A DNA stretch of 64,000 bases from Streptomyces sp. NBC_01283 (GTDB lineage: Bacteria; Actinomycetota; Actinomycetes; Streptomycetales; Streptomycetaceae). Below are positions 29,711 to 37,427 of the stretch, piece by piece. The stretch's first letter is position 1. The number at the start of each line of letters is the position of its first letter. The stretch is from positions 4,495,501-4,559,500 of the forward strand of contig NZ_CP108430.1 in the NCBI RefSeq assembly GCF_041435335.1, read 5' to 3'. The position numbers and the translations under genes were made by a program. The notes under the pieces were generated by a model. The model was given only the letters and a program-made list of their open reading frames with translations, had not been told where the DNA came from and ran no database searches.

Positions 29711-30094
29711 TCAGGCCGTGGGCACGCGGTCCAGGAAGCCGTGCACGGACCGGATCCGGCCGTCGTCGGCGAGCGTGATGACGTCGAAGCCCGCGACGGG
29801 GGCCGAGCCGTCCGCGACCGACACCAGTTCCCAGCCGAAGCGCGCGACGTGGTGGTGGCCGTCGACCGCCCCGAGCTGCCGGAACTCGAAGCCGGGGAAC
29901 TGCTCGTGGGCTCCCGCGATCACGGCGGCGAGGGCTTCGTGCCCGGTGACGTCGGCCAGCGGGTCGGTGTAGCCGCCGTCCTCGCTCCAGCAGGCGGCCA
30001 CGGCCTTGGCCAGGTCCTCGGCGCCCTCGGCGTTCCACGCCTCGAAGTAGCGGGCGACGGCGGTCTCGTACGCGGTGGTGGCGTGTGCGGTCAT
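29711..30094 (-). CDS. SnoaL-like / NTF2-fold protein
   Basis: 127 residues from ATG 30094, chosen because AGGAGG lies eight bases upstream. The sequence has the cone-shaped NTF2 fold of SnoaL-like proteins: a helical head (YETAVARYFEAWNA), the GYTDPLADVTGHEAL turn and later beta strands (RFGWELVSVADGSAP, GFDVITLADDGRI, GFLDRVP end). The family ranges from polyketide cyclases to limonene hydrolases and ketosteroid isomerases; the catalytic residues here do not fix one. No polyketide genes are nearby. Confidence 0.82.
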   Translation of the reverse strand: MTAHATTAYETAVARYFEAWNAEGAEDLAKAVAACWSEDGGYTDPLADVTGHEALAAVIAGAHEQFPGFEFRQLGAVDGHHHVARFGWELVSVADGSAPVAGFDVITLADDGRIRSVHGFLDRVPTA

Positions 30095-30294
30095 GGCGGG
30101 TGCCTCCTGCGGCTGGTCATCCGGGCTGTTCTTTCCGATGACCTGAGCTTGCCGCGCGGTCCGCGAGGGGTCGATTACGTCCGGGGTAATGCGAGGCCTG
30201 AAGCGGGCCAAAAGCGCCACCCGCTCTCTTCTCACACGACGGTGACTGTGCTTGCCTAAGGGGCTATTTCGGTCGCCTGAACGGGAGTTGGCGT

Positions 30295-31245
30295 ATGCGC
30301 AAGCCGTGGATCGGTGGGGTGCTGGCCGCTGTGCTGCTCCTCGGGGCGTGCGGTGACCCCGGCTCCGGAGGGGCGTCGGACGAGGTCCCGGAGACCCCCG
30401 CCGCCGCACGGACCTCCGACGCCGCGCGGGACGAGCCGCCCGCCGGGCCCGCCGACCCCTCGCCCTCCTCGACCACCCGCCGCCGCGCCGCGGAGAAGCC
30501 ACGGCCCGCGAACGCCCCGAAGGTCCTCTACCTCGGCGATTCCCTCGCCATGGAGAACCAGACGGTCCTCGGCGACCACCTCCGCGACGGTCTCGGCGCC
30601 CGCTACCGCAGCGCGCCCTACTCCGGCACCACCCTCTGCGACTACCTCGAAGGCACCGGCAAGGACTCCCTCGTCCCCGACAAGGACAAGGCCGCCACGC
30701 TGGTCCGCGAGCAGCGGCCCGACTACGTGGTCCTCCAGTTCTGGGGCAACGCGTGGGGCTATACGCCCTGCATGGACGGCATCACGTACGACAAGGCACG
30801 CCAGAAGTACTTCGACCGGTACGCCGCCGACGCGAAGGAACTCGCCTCGCAGATCCGCGGCGCCGGGTCCGGGGCGGGCCGGCCGCGGATCGTCTGGGTC
30901 CTCCAGGGCCCCGACCCGATCACGCCCGACCGCGTCCGGCGCGTCAACGGAATCTACGCGGCGCAGGCGCGGGCCTCCGGCGGGGTCATCGCCGACGCGG
31001 GCCGCGCGGTCGCTCCGGCGGCGGATCGGTACACGTGGGTGGAGAAGCTGCCGTGCACGTCGTACGAGCGGTCGCACCCGGCCTACTGCACCGGGGCTGG
31101 CCGCGCGGCCTTGCACCGGGGGGATGACTACCTGCACTTCTGTCTCGCCCCGACCACGGCCAAGTCCCGGCCCTGCCCTGCGCGTTCGCCCGGCATCCGC
31201 CGGATGGCCGCGGAGATCACTCGGGCCGTGGCCTCGGCGGGGTGA
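30295..31245 (+). CDS. GDSL/SGNH-type lipoprotein hydrolase
   Basis: 316 residues from ATG 30295 with GGGAG before it. The lipobox LLGAC (Cys19) marks a lipoprotein. A Pro/Ser/Ala linker (20-75) leads to an SGNH domain: YLGDSLA puts the nucleophile Ser at 83, QFWGNAW near 150 holds the block-III-like Asn, and DYLHFC near the end is the Asp-x2-His pair. A C-terminal cysteine-rich part probably has disulfides. The domain resembles extracellular acyltransferase or esterase partners; the substrate is unknown. Confidence 0.82.
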   Translation: MRKPWIGGVLAAVLLLGACGDPGSGGASDEVPETPAAARTSDAARDEPPAGPADPSPSSTTRRRAAEKPRPANAPKVLYLGDSLAMENQTVLGDHLRDGLGARYRSAPYSGTTLCDYLEGTGKDSLVPDKDKAATLVREQRPDYVVLQFWGNAWGYTPCMDGITYDKARQKYFDRYAADAKELASQIRGAGSGAGRPRIVWVLQGPDPITPDRVRRVNGIYAAQARASGGVIADAGRAVAPAADRYTWVEKLPCTSYERSHPAYCTGAGRAALHRGDDYLHFCLAPTTAKSRPCPARSPGIRRMAAEITRAVASAG

Positions 31246-31270
31246 GGCTGGCGTCGCCGTCTCGCCGCCT

Positions 31271-31330
31271 CGCCGCTGCGGGTGCGTCGTGGCTTGTCGC
31301 GCAGTTCCCCGCGCCCCTGCGGGGCGCTTA
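31271..31330. repeat. Fourth copy of the intergenic repeat
   Basis: GTCGCGCAGTTCCCCGCGCC is followed by CCTGCGGGGCGC, so the last part forms a hairpin. It fills the gap between the GDSL gene and the convergent DUF397 gene and abuts the latter's stop. It may act as the terminator for both. Confidence 0.75.
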
Positions 31331-31756
31331 CCTCAGCGTGCCGTTTGCCGCTGCCGCTACGAAGGTGGCGAAGGCTCGGGGGGTGGTGGTGAAGGCGGGG
31401 CCTTCGGGGTCCTTGCTGTCGCGGACGGCGATGGTTTCGTTGCACTGGGCTTGGGCGAGTTCAATGCAGTCGCCGCCACCGCTGCCGCTGTACGTCGACT
31501 TGAGCCACGTGGCGCCATCGAGGGGAGCGCATTCGATGCAGTCGCCTCCGGTGCCGCCGCTGTAGCCCGACTTACGCCATGCCGTGCCGTTGAGCGGGGC
31601 GCATTCGATGCATTCGCCGCCGGTGTCGCTGCTGTATGTCGACTTACGCCACGCTGTGCCGTTGAGGGGGGCGCATTCGATGCAGTCGCCGCCGGTGTCC
31701 GAGCTGTAGGACGACTTACGCCACTGCGCGCCCGTCAGCTGCTGGTTGGTCCCCAT
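31328..31756 (-). CDS. DUF397 protein with four tandem N-terminal modules
   Basis: 142 residues from ATG 31756, with GAGGAG five bases upstream. A normal DUF397 protein is about 60-70 residues. Here its first half (W-x-KS-x-YS...GG-x-CIE) is repeated four times with an exact 24-residue period (Trp at 12, 36, 60, 84), and only the last copy continues into the usual second half (TIAVRDSKDPEGPAF...). Each of the first three modules has two or so Cys in CIECAPL. DUF397 proteins commonly sit beside Scr1-type XRE regulators, as here; the frames overlap by 41 bases. The pair may act in development or like an antitoxin-type module. Confidence 0.88.
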   Translation of the reverse strand: MGTNQQLTGAQWRKSSYSSDTGGDCIECAPLNGTAWRKSTYSSDTGGECIECAPLNGTAWRKSGYSGGTGGDCIECAPLDGATWLKSTYSGSGGGDCIELAQAQCNETIAVRDSKDPEGPAFTTTPRAFATFVAAAANGTLR

Positions 31757-32567
31757 AGCGCTCCTCCATTACACGGGCGATCAGCGCCGCCGAGGCTTCT
31801 ACGGAGAGCGCGGCGGCTCGCAAATGATCGTAACGGAGTGAACCCTCCCTGAGGGCTTGCGGGTTGGCGGTCATGTGCCCCTGGACGAAGTCCTCGGTGT
31901 AGACAAGATCCGGGTCGTCTTTGAAGCGCAGGAGGGTGAATGTGCCGGACAGCCCGGCATGCGCGCCGACCGCGAACGGCAGGACTTGCACCCTCACCCA
32001 ATCTCGACGTCTGTGCAGGTCCGATAGGTGGGCCAGTTGATTGCGCATGACCTCTCGGCCACCGATCTCCTGGTGCAGCACCGCCTCGCTGAGCACCACC
32101 CACATCAGCGGCGGACTCTCCCGCTCCAGGATGCGCTGCCGCTCCATTCGGGCGGCTGTCCGAGCGTCGAGGTGGTCGTCGGTCCTGACGCCGAGTACGG
32201 CACGCGCGTAGGACTCGGTCTGCAGAAGTCCGTACACCAACTGGCACTGATACGTGGAGATGTAAGTAGCCCGAGCCTCCAGCTCCGCATACGCCTGAAA
32301 CCACGTAGGCAACTGGCTCCGCAGCACCAGCCCCACCAACCGCGAAAACACCCCGTCAGTCCCGAGCGCCGCATCCACCCGCTCGGAGAAATCCCTCGTC
32401 GGTACCTTCTTCGCCGTCTCGATCTGGCCGATCAGTGACGCCGTACAGAAGATGCAGCTCCCCAACTGGCCCTGTTTGAGGCCCGCGACCTCTCTGAGGC
32501 GGCGCAGTTCCGAGCCGTAGTAGTCCAGCGGGGACGCGCTGGGGTCCAGGTCGCGGATGTTGACCAT
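31716..32567 (-). CDS. Scr1/WhiJ-like XRE regulator (HTH + DUF5753)
   Basis: 283 residues from ATG 32567. An XRE helix-turn-helix (ELRRLREVAGLKQGQLGSCI, ending near LIGQIETAKKVPT, about 18-55) is followed by the DUF5753 domain (TWFQAYAELEARATYISTYQ through YTEDFVQGHMTANP). Such proteins form large Streptomyces families related to WhiJ, with DUF397 or BldB-like partners next door. Here the DUF397 gene follows with a 41-base overlap. HTH spacing is slightly unusual in that Cys residues (SCIFC) replace typical residues of the recognition helix. Confidence 0.9.
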   Translation of the reverse strand: MVNIRDLDPSASPLDYYGSELRRLREVAGLKQGQLGSCIFCTASLIGQIETAKKVPTRDFSERVDAALGTDGVFSRLVGLVLRSQLPTWFQAYAELEARATYISTYQCQLVYGLLQTESYARAVLGVRTDDHLDARTAARMERQRILERESPPLMWVVLSEAVLHQEIGGREVMRNQLAHLSDLHRRRDWVRVQVLPFAVGAHAGLSGTFTLLRFKDDPDLVYTEDFVQGHMTANPQALREGSLRYDHLRAAALSVEASAALIARVMEERYGDQPAADGRAVA

Positions 32568-32657
32568 GCGTGGGCCACCCCCATAACCGGCGCCGTGTGA
32601 CGCTCAGTTCATCTGGTAGCCCAGCGTAACCAGTCAACTCCACGCCGGAGGCGTGAA

Positions 32658-32939
32658 TCATGAAACCGGCGGGTCCTCTGACGTGCCGGTCTCGCCGTCC
32701 GTACGCGGACGTCGGCCGCGGAGGCGTTCCAGGGCGGCGGCGCCGAGGAGGACGAGGCCGACGGCCACGATCTTGCTCCCCTGGTAGCCGGCCACCGGGT
32801 CGTCCGCGGAGGCGGTGCCGAGGAAGGCCCACAGCGTCCAGGCGATCCCGGTGAGGATGATGAGGATGGCCCCGACGGGGCCGACGCCCCACCACCACGG
32901 CGCCTGAGGGTGCTCGTCGGACTGGTCGTTCTTCGTCAC
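32658..32939 (-). CDS. Small two-helix membrane protein
   Basis: 93 residues from GTG 32939 (GGAGA four bases upstream). Two membrane helices are seen (GAILIILTGIAWTLWAFLG and KIVAVGLVLLGAAALERL) with a short loop between; both ends are charged and probably cytosolic. No family recognised. It lies 41 bases downstream of the repeat lipoprotein gene on the same strand and may be co-transcribed with it. Confidence 0.65.
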   Translation of the reverse strand: MTKNDQSDEHPQAPWWWGVGPVGAILIILTGIAWTLWAFLGTASADDPVAGYQGSKIVAVGLVLLGAAALERLRGRRPRTDGETGTSEDPPVS

Positions 32940-32980
32940 GGACTCTCCAAGGTTCGAACCGTGTTCCCTGGGTCCCGCGC

Positions 32981-33568
32981 TTACTGGTGCTTGGCCGGCG
33001 GGCAGGTGCCGGTGTCCTCGCCGATGCTGTTGATCTCGGCGTTGGAGCGCGGGTCACCGGCGTAGTTGATCTGGTCGGTGCAGCTGACGCCGGGCTTGTG
33101 GGGGGTGCCCGTGGGCTTGGTGGCCTTCTGCGGCTTGGGGCAGGTGCCGGTGTCCACGCCGATGGAGTTGATCTCGGCGTTGGAGCGCGGGTCGCCCGCG
33201 TAGTTGATCTGGTCGGTGCAGCTCGCACCGGACTGGGTGGGGGTGCCCGAGGGCTTGTTGCCCTTCTCCGGCGTCGGGCAGGTGCCGGTGTCCGCACCGA
33301 TGGAGTTGATCTCGGCGTTGGAGCGCGGGTCACCCGCGTAGTTGATCTGGTCCGTGCAGCTCTTGCCGGACTTGTTGGGCGTGCTCGTCGACTTGCCGTC
33401 GGCGGAGTTCCCGGCGGACTTGGTCGCGGAGCTGGAGGCGGAGCTGGAGGCGGAGGACGACGAGGTGTCGTTGCCGCTGCCCTGGCAGGCGGTGAGCCCG
33501 AACGCGGCGACGGTGATCACCATGGCGGCGGCGGCCTTGCGGGCGTTGCGGAGGGTGGTGTGCGTCAT
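32981..33568 (-). CDS. Lipoprotein with three tandem 46-residue repeats
   Basis: 195 residues from ATG 33568. The lipobox LTAC puts the lipidated Cys at 28. A Ser-rich linker (33-65) leads to three copies of a 28-residue cassette starting CTDQINYAGDPRSNAEINSI and ending DTGTCP, at residues 71, 117 and 163, joined by Pro/Lys/Thr linkers to give a 46-residue period. The cassettes are identical but for one residue. Each has two Cys 26 residues apart, which suggests one disulfide per unit. A surface-exposed binding protein is inferred; family unknown. Confidence 0.85.
   Translation of the reverse strand: MTHTTLRNARKAAAAMVITVAAFGLTACQGSGNDTSSSSASSSASSSATKSAGNSADGKSTSTPNKSGKSCTDQINYAGDPRSNAEINSIGADTGTCPTPEKGNKPSGTPTQSGASCTDQINYAGDPRSNAEINSIGVDTGTCPKPQKATKPTGTPHKPGVSCTDQINYAGDPRSNAEINSIGEDTGTCPPAKHQ
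32996..33358 (-). repeat. 138-bp tandem repeat inside the lipoprotein gene
   Basis: Three units encode the CTDQINYAGDPRSN cassette. The cassette parts are nearly identical also at DNA level, while the linkers differ. Confidence 0.85.
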
Positions 33569-33792
33569 TGTTCTTCCCGTTCTTTCCGGTCGTTCGGGCT
33601 GGTGAGAACAAGACTGTCCGCTGCTGCTGTTGATCTGGCGCTGTCTGACTAACGCCCCGCTAACGTCCGATCCGATGGCGGAATCGTGCGGCGCCGGAGG
33701 CCCCGAAGGGACCCGTTCGGCCCAAGCCCGGTCGCGTGCCCCGTAGGGCTGTCACACGCTGTGAACTCCTGACCGGCTAAGAAAGGGAGCCC

Positions 33793-34341
33793 ATGAGCAG
33801 CGGAGCGAGCAACCCGCGGGGCGAGAGCCCCTGGGCGTCGGGCGGCACGGTGTTCGCGGGTGTCCTGATGCTGGTCAGCGGCATCCTGGGCATCCTCGAA
33901 GGCATCGCGGGCATCGCCAAGGACGACGTCTACGCACGCATCGGCGACTACGTCTACAAGTTCAACCTCACCACGTGGGGCTGGATCCACCTGATCCTCG
34001 GCATCCTGGTCGCGATCGCCGGTTACGGCATCCTCAAGGGCGCGACCTGGGCCAAGGCGTGCGGTGTCGCGCTCGCCTCGCTCTCCGTGATCCTGCACTT
34101 CATGTGGCTGCCGTATCAGCCGATCTGGGCGCTGATCGCGATCGCGATCGGCATCTTCGTCATCTGGGCGCTGTGCACGGACCACTCGGACCGTGACGAC
34201 CGCCGCGGCGGTCCGGGCGCACCGGGCGGCTGGGAGCCCCGGCGCACCACCTCCGGCCCCGGCCCGTTCGCCGAGGGCTCCGCGGGCGCCGACCCCGGTC
34301 CGCCCGGAGACGCGGGCCGTACGCCGCCTCCCACCGTCTGA
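33793..34341 (+). CDS. DUF7144-like four-helix membrane protein
   Basis: 182 residues from ATG 33793 with GGGAG four bases ahead. Four membrane helices (TVFAGVLMLVSGILGILEG, WGWIHLILGILVAIAGYGI, ACGVALASLSVILHFMWLPY, IWALIAIAIGIFVIWALC) form the characteristic actinobacterial unit, followed by a Pro/Gly-rich cytosolic tail of about 50 residues. Function unknown. It is 34 bases upstream of a ClC-like gene, so the two may share a transcript. Confidence 0.8.
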   Translation: MSSGASNPRGESPWASGGTVFAGVLMLVSGILGILEGIAGIAKDDVYARIGDYVYKFNLTTWGWIHLILGILVAIAGYGILKGATWAKACGVALASLSVILHFMWLPYQPIWALIAIAIGIFVIWALCTDHSDRDDRRGGPGAPGGWEPRRTTSGPGPFAEGSAGADPGPPGDAGRTPPPTV

Positions 34342-34375
34342 CCGAGCGAGAGGCGGGGGCTGCCCCGGAGGGTCC

Positions 34376-35668
34376 ATGACCGAGACATCCACGCCGGACC
34401 GCAGCCCCTCGCTCTGGACGCCGCAGGCCCGCGCCCTGCTCCCGCTCGTGCTGCCCGCCCTGCTCGTCGGCGTCGGGTCCAGCCTGGCCCTGCTGCTGCT
34501 CAGCTTCGTCGCCGAGCGGCTGCAGGATCTGCTGTGGGACGCGCTGCCGGACGCGGTCGGTGTCTCCGGCACGTCGGCGGGGTGGATCATCGGCGTGCTC
34601 ACCGTGGCGGGGCTCGTCGTCGGGCTGATCGTGTGGAAGGTCCCGGGGCACGCCGGGCCCGACCCCGCGACGCTGGGCCTCGTCGACCCGCCGCTGCCGG
34701 TCCGGGTGCTCCCCGGCATCGCGCTCGCCGTCGTCGTGGGCCTGGCGGGCGGTGTCAGCCTGGGCCCGGAGAATCCGATCACGGCGATCAACATCGCCCT
34801 CGCCTACGCACTCGGCGTACAGGTCATGCCCCGTACTCCCGCCGCCGACTGGGTCGCGCTCGCGGCGGCGGGGACCATCGGCGCGCTCTTCGGTACGCCG
34901 GTCGCGGCGGCGCTCATCCTCTCCGAGACCGTCACCGCCCCCGGCCCCGACCCGCGCCCGCTGTGGGACCGCCTCTTCGCACCGCTGGTCGCGGCGGGCG
35001 CGGGGGCGCTGACCACGGTGCTCATCGCGCACCCGACGTTCCAGATCGACATCCCGGCGTACTCGGGGCCGCACTGGGGCGACATCCTCTCCGCGATGGT
35101 CATCAGCACGGGGGCGGCGGCCGTAGGGCTGTGCGCGGTGTACGCCTTCCCCCACCTCCACCGCGCCTTCCGCCAACTCGGGCATCCCGTGCTGATGCTG
35201 ACGGTGGGCGGTCTCGTGCTCGGCGCCCTGGGCGCGCTCGGCGGCCATCTCACGCTCTTCAAGGGCCTGGAGGAGATGAAGGAGCTGACGGCGGAGGCCG
35301 CCGACCACGACGCGGGCAACCTGCTGCTGCTCGCCCTGGTCAAGATCCTCGCGCTCTGCGTGGCCGCCACCTGCGGGTTCCGTGGTGGACGGATCTTCCC
35401 GGCGGTCTTCGTGGGCGTGGCGCTCGGCATGTTCGCGCACGCCCTCGTCGACGGGGTGCCGCCCGCTCTGGCGATCACCTGCGCCATCCTCGGCGTGCTG
35501 CTCGCCACGACGCGGCAGGGCTGGCTGAGCCTGTTCACGGCGGCGGTCGTGGTGATGGACCTCTCCGTGCTGCCCATCCTGTGCGTCGCGGCGCTGCCCG
35601 CCTGGCTGTTGGTGACGGGGCGCCCGGAGATGCTGATCGAGGAGGGCCGTTCGAAGACGGCGGGTTAG
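34376..35668 (+). CDS. ClC-family ion channel/transporter (YfeO-like)
   Basis: 430 residues from ATG 34376 (GGAGG just upstream). Ten or more membrane helices in ClC order. The first selectivity loop reads SLGPENP where classic ClC proteins have GREGP, and ATCGFRGGRIFPAVFVGVAL matches the later GGIFAPxL loop. These changes are typical of the YfeO-like branch, whose ion is not established. The gating glutamate position appears as the E of PENP. Its 3' end overlaps the convergent MarC gene by four bases. Confidence 0.82.
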   Translation: MTETSTPDRSPSLWTPQARALLPLVLPALLVGVGSSLALLLLSFVAERLQDLLWDALPDAVGVSGTSAGWIIGVLTVAGLVVGLIVWKVPGHAGPDPATLGLVDPPLPVRVLPGIALAVVVGLAGGVSLGPENPITAINIALAYALGVQVMPRTPAADWVALAAAGTIGALFGTPVAAALILSETVTAPGPDPRPLWDRLFAPLVAAGAGALTTVLIAHPTFQIDIPAYSGPHWGDILSAMVISTGAAAVGLCAVYAFPHLHRAFRQLGHPVLMLTVGGLVLGALGALGGHLTLFKGLEEMKELTAEAADHDAGNLLLLALVKILALCVAATCGFRGGRIFPAVFVGVALGMFAHALVDGVPPALAITCAILGVLLATTRQGWLSLFTAAVVVMDLSVLPILCVAALPAWLLVTGRPEMLIEEGRSKTAG

Positions 35669-36294
35669 TGGCGGTCCAGGCCCGGGACGCCGAGCGAGGC
35701 GAGCCCGTCCAGGACCAGGTCCACGCCGACCGCCGCGAGGAGCAGGCCGAGCAGCCGGCCGAAGAGCTCGATCGTGGCGTGGTGGGTGCCCCGCAGGACG
35801 CGCGCGAGCAGCACCACGCAGACCAGGTCCAGGGCGACCACGGCGACGTACGCGCCGACGACCGTGGAACGCCACGACCAGGTGTCGCGGGCCGCCGCCT
35901 CGATCAGCACGGCGGTCATGGCGAGCGGACTCACGATGTACGGCATGAGCAGTTCGCGTACGCCGCTGACGAGGTCGGGGGCGTCCTGGTTCGCCCCGTC
36001 CGAGCCGAGGTGGACGCCGAGGACGAGGCCGACGGCGTAGATGAAGAAGATGACGCCGCCCGCGAGTTGGAGCGCTGGTGTGGAGATGTGGAAGAGCTCC
36101 AGGAGCCAGGGCGCGGTGAAGCCCGCGATCAGGCCCACCACGACGGCGGCACCGGACGAGACGAGCGCGATCATCCGCAGCTCGCGGACCGGATGGTTCT
36201 GCGCGAGGCCGCCGAAGGCGAGCAGCACCTTGGGCGGCCCGACGACGGAGAAGAAGGTGATGAATGCGGCGGAGTAGGTCAGGGCAGCGGTCAC
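35665..36294 (-). CDS. MarC-family membrane protein
   Basis: GTG 36294 is preferred: GGGAAG lies nine bases before it but abuts the ATG at 36303. 209 residues with six membrane helices (YSAAFITFFSVVGPPKVLLAF at the start, then ALQLAGGVIFFIYAVGLVLG and later pairs), as usual for MarC/UPF0056 proteins, whose transport role is still unclear. Its stop overlaps the ClC-like stop by four bases. Confidence 0.85.
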   Translation of the reverse strand: MTAALTYSAAFITFFSVVGPPKVLLAFGGLAQNHPVRELRMIALVSSGAAVVVGLIAGFTAPWLLELFHISTPALQLAGGVIFFIYAVGLVLGVHLGSDGANQDAPDLVSGVRELLMPYIVSPLAMTAVLIEAAARDTWSWRSTVVGAYVAVVALDLVCVVLLARVLRGTHHATIELFGRLLGLLLAAVGVDLVLDGLASLGVPGLDRH

Positions 36295-36331
36295 GCACGG
36301 CATCTTCCCGCGCGGGGGCCGCGCGTGAGCG

Positions 36332-37243
36332 TCAGAACCGCGCCGGTCCTCCGTTTGCCGCGACGGAGTCACGCACCGCGCGGACGAACGCGTCGAGGCG
36401 CGGGGTGCCCTCGGCGGCGGTGCGCCAGATGAGGGCGACGTCGGCCGACGGGACGTCGTCCAGCGGGACGAAGACGATGTCCGGGCGGGCGTAGTACTTC
36501 TCCACGGACGCGACGACCGGCGACACCCCCTGCCCCATGGCGACCAGCGTCATCAGCTCCTGGAACCCGGCGACGGACTGACCGCGGCGGATCGGCAGGC
36601 CGCTGGGGGTGCGGGGCGGGTGGTGGAAGTCCCACCAGTAGCCGGGAGCGCCGTTGACGACACCGAAGAAGGTCTCGCCCGCGCACTCTTCGAGGGACAC
36701 GCTGTCGCGCCCGGCGAAGCGGTGGCCGAGCGGCACGGCGAGCATGCGGGATTCGTTGATGACGACCGGCCCGACCGTGAGGTCCGGCTCCTCGACGGGG
36801 AGGCAGGTGAACAGCGCGTCGGCGTCACCGCCGCGGAGCGCGCCGAGCGGGTCGCCGTACTGGGTCTCGCGCATCCGGACGTCGCAGCCCGGGCAGCGCT
36901 CGCGGAACGTCCGGAGGATCGCGGAGGTCAGCGAGCCCGCGCCCGACCCCAGGAAGGCGACGGTCAGTTCGCCCTCGACGCCGCGTGCCACGTCCTTGGC
37001 ACGGGCGACGGCGGCCTCCATGCGTACGTGCAGAGGCGCCAGGTCGTCGTACAACTGCCGCCCCAGCGGGGACATCTCCACCTTGCGGCTGGTGCGCTCG
37101 AAGAGCGGGGCGCCGATCTTGCGCTCCAGCTTCTTCACGGTCTGGCTGACGCGGGCCTGGGAGAGGAGGAGGCGTTCGGCGGTGCGGCCGAAGTGGAGCT
37201 CTTCGGCGAGCGTGAGGAAGGTTTCGAGTTCTTGGCGTTCCAT
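36332..37243 (-). CDS. LysR-family regulator
   Basis: 303 residues from ATG 37243. N-terminal winged HTH (LETFLTLAEELHFGRTAERL, SQARVSQTVKKLE) and a periplasmic-binding-like effector domain (from about 95, LTVAFLGSGAGSLTSAIL). It is divergent from the SGNH hydrolase gene across a 184-base intergenic region, the usual arrangement for a LysR controlling its neighbour. The MarC gene lies downstream on the same strand. The effector is not predictable. Confidence 0.9.
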   Translation of the reverse strand: MERQELETFLTLAEELHFGRTAERLLLSQARVSQTVKKLERKIGAPLFERTSRKVEMSPLGRQLYDDLAPLHVRMEAAVARAKDVARGVEGELTVAFLGSGAGSLTSAILRTFRERCPGCDVRMRETQYGDPLGALRGGDADALFTCLPVEEPDLTVGPVVINESRMLAVPLGHRFAGRDSVSLEECAGETFFGVVNGAPGYWWDFHHPPRTPSGLPIRRGQSVAGFQELMTLVAMGQGVSPVVASVEKYYARPDIVFVPLDDVPSADVALIWRTAAEGTPRLDAFVRAVRDSVAANGGPARF

Positions 37244-37427
37244 TGCTGTTCCCCGCCCCGTCCGTAGGTCCTTCTCTGCCCTTTACGGCTCTGACCTGCA
37301 TCGATAAGCCTGAGCGTGGTAATCGTTTCACGGATCGCCGTTGATCGGGGGTGGGCGGAGGCGGATCTTGGAGGAGTCCGGTCACCGGATGCCTCCTTCC
37401 ACTCCTTTCAACTCCCCGGAGATTCCC

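Noticed and set aside
32996..33358. Tandem repeat as a CRISPR-like array
   Set aside because: Period of 138 bases in frame within a lipoprotein gene; no short spacers.
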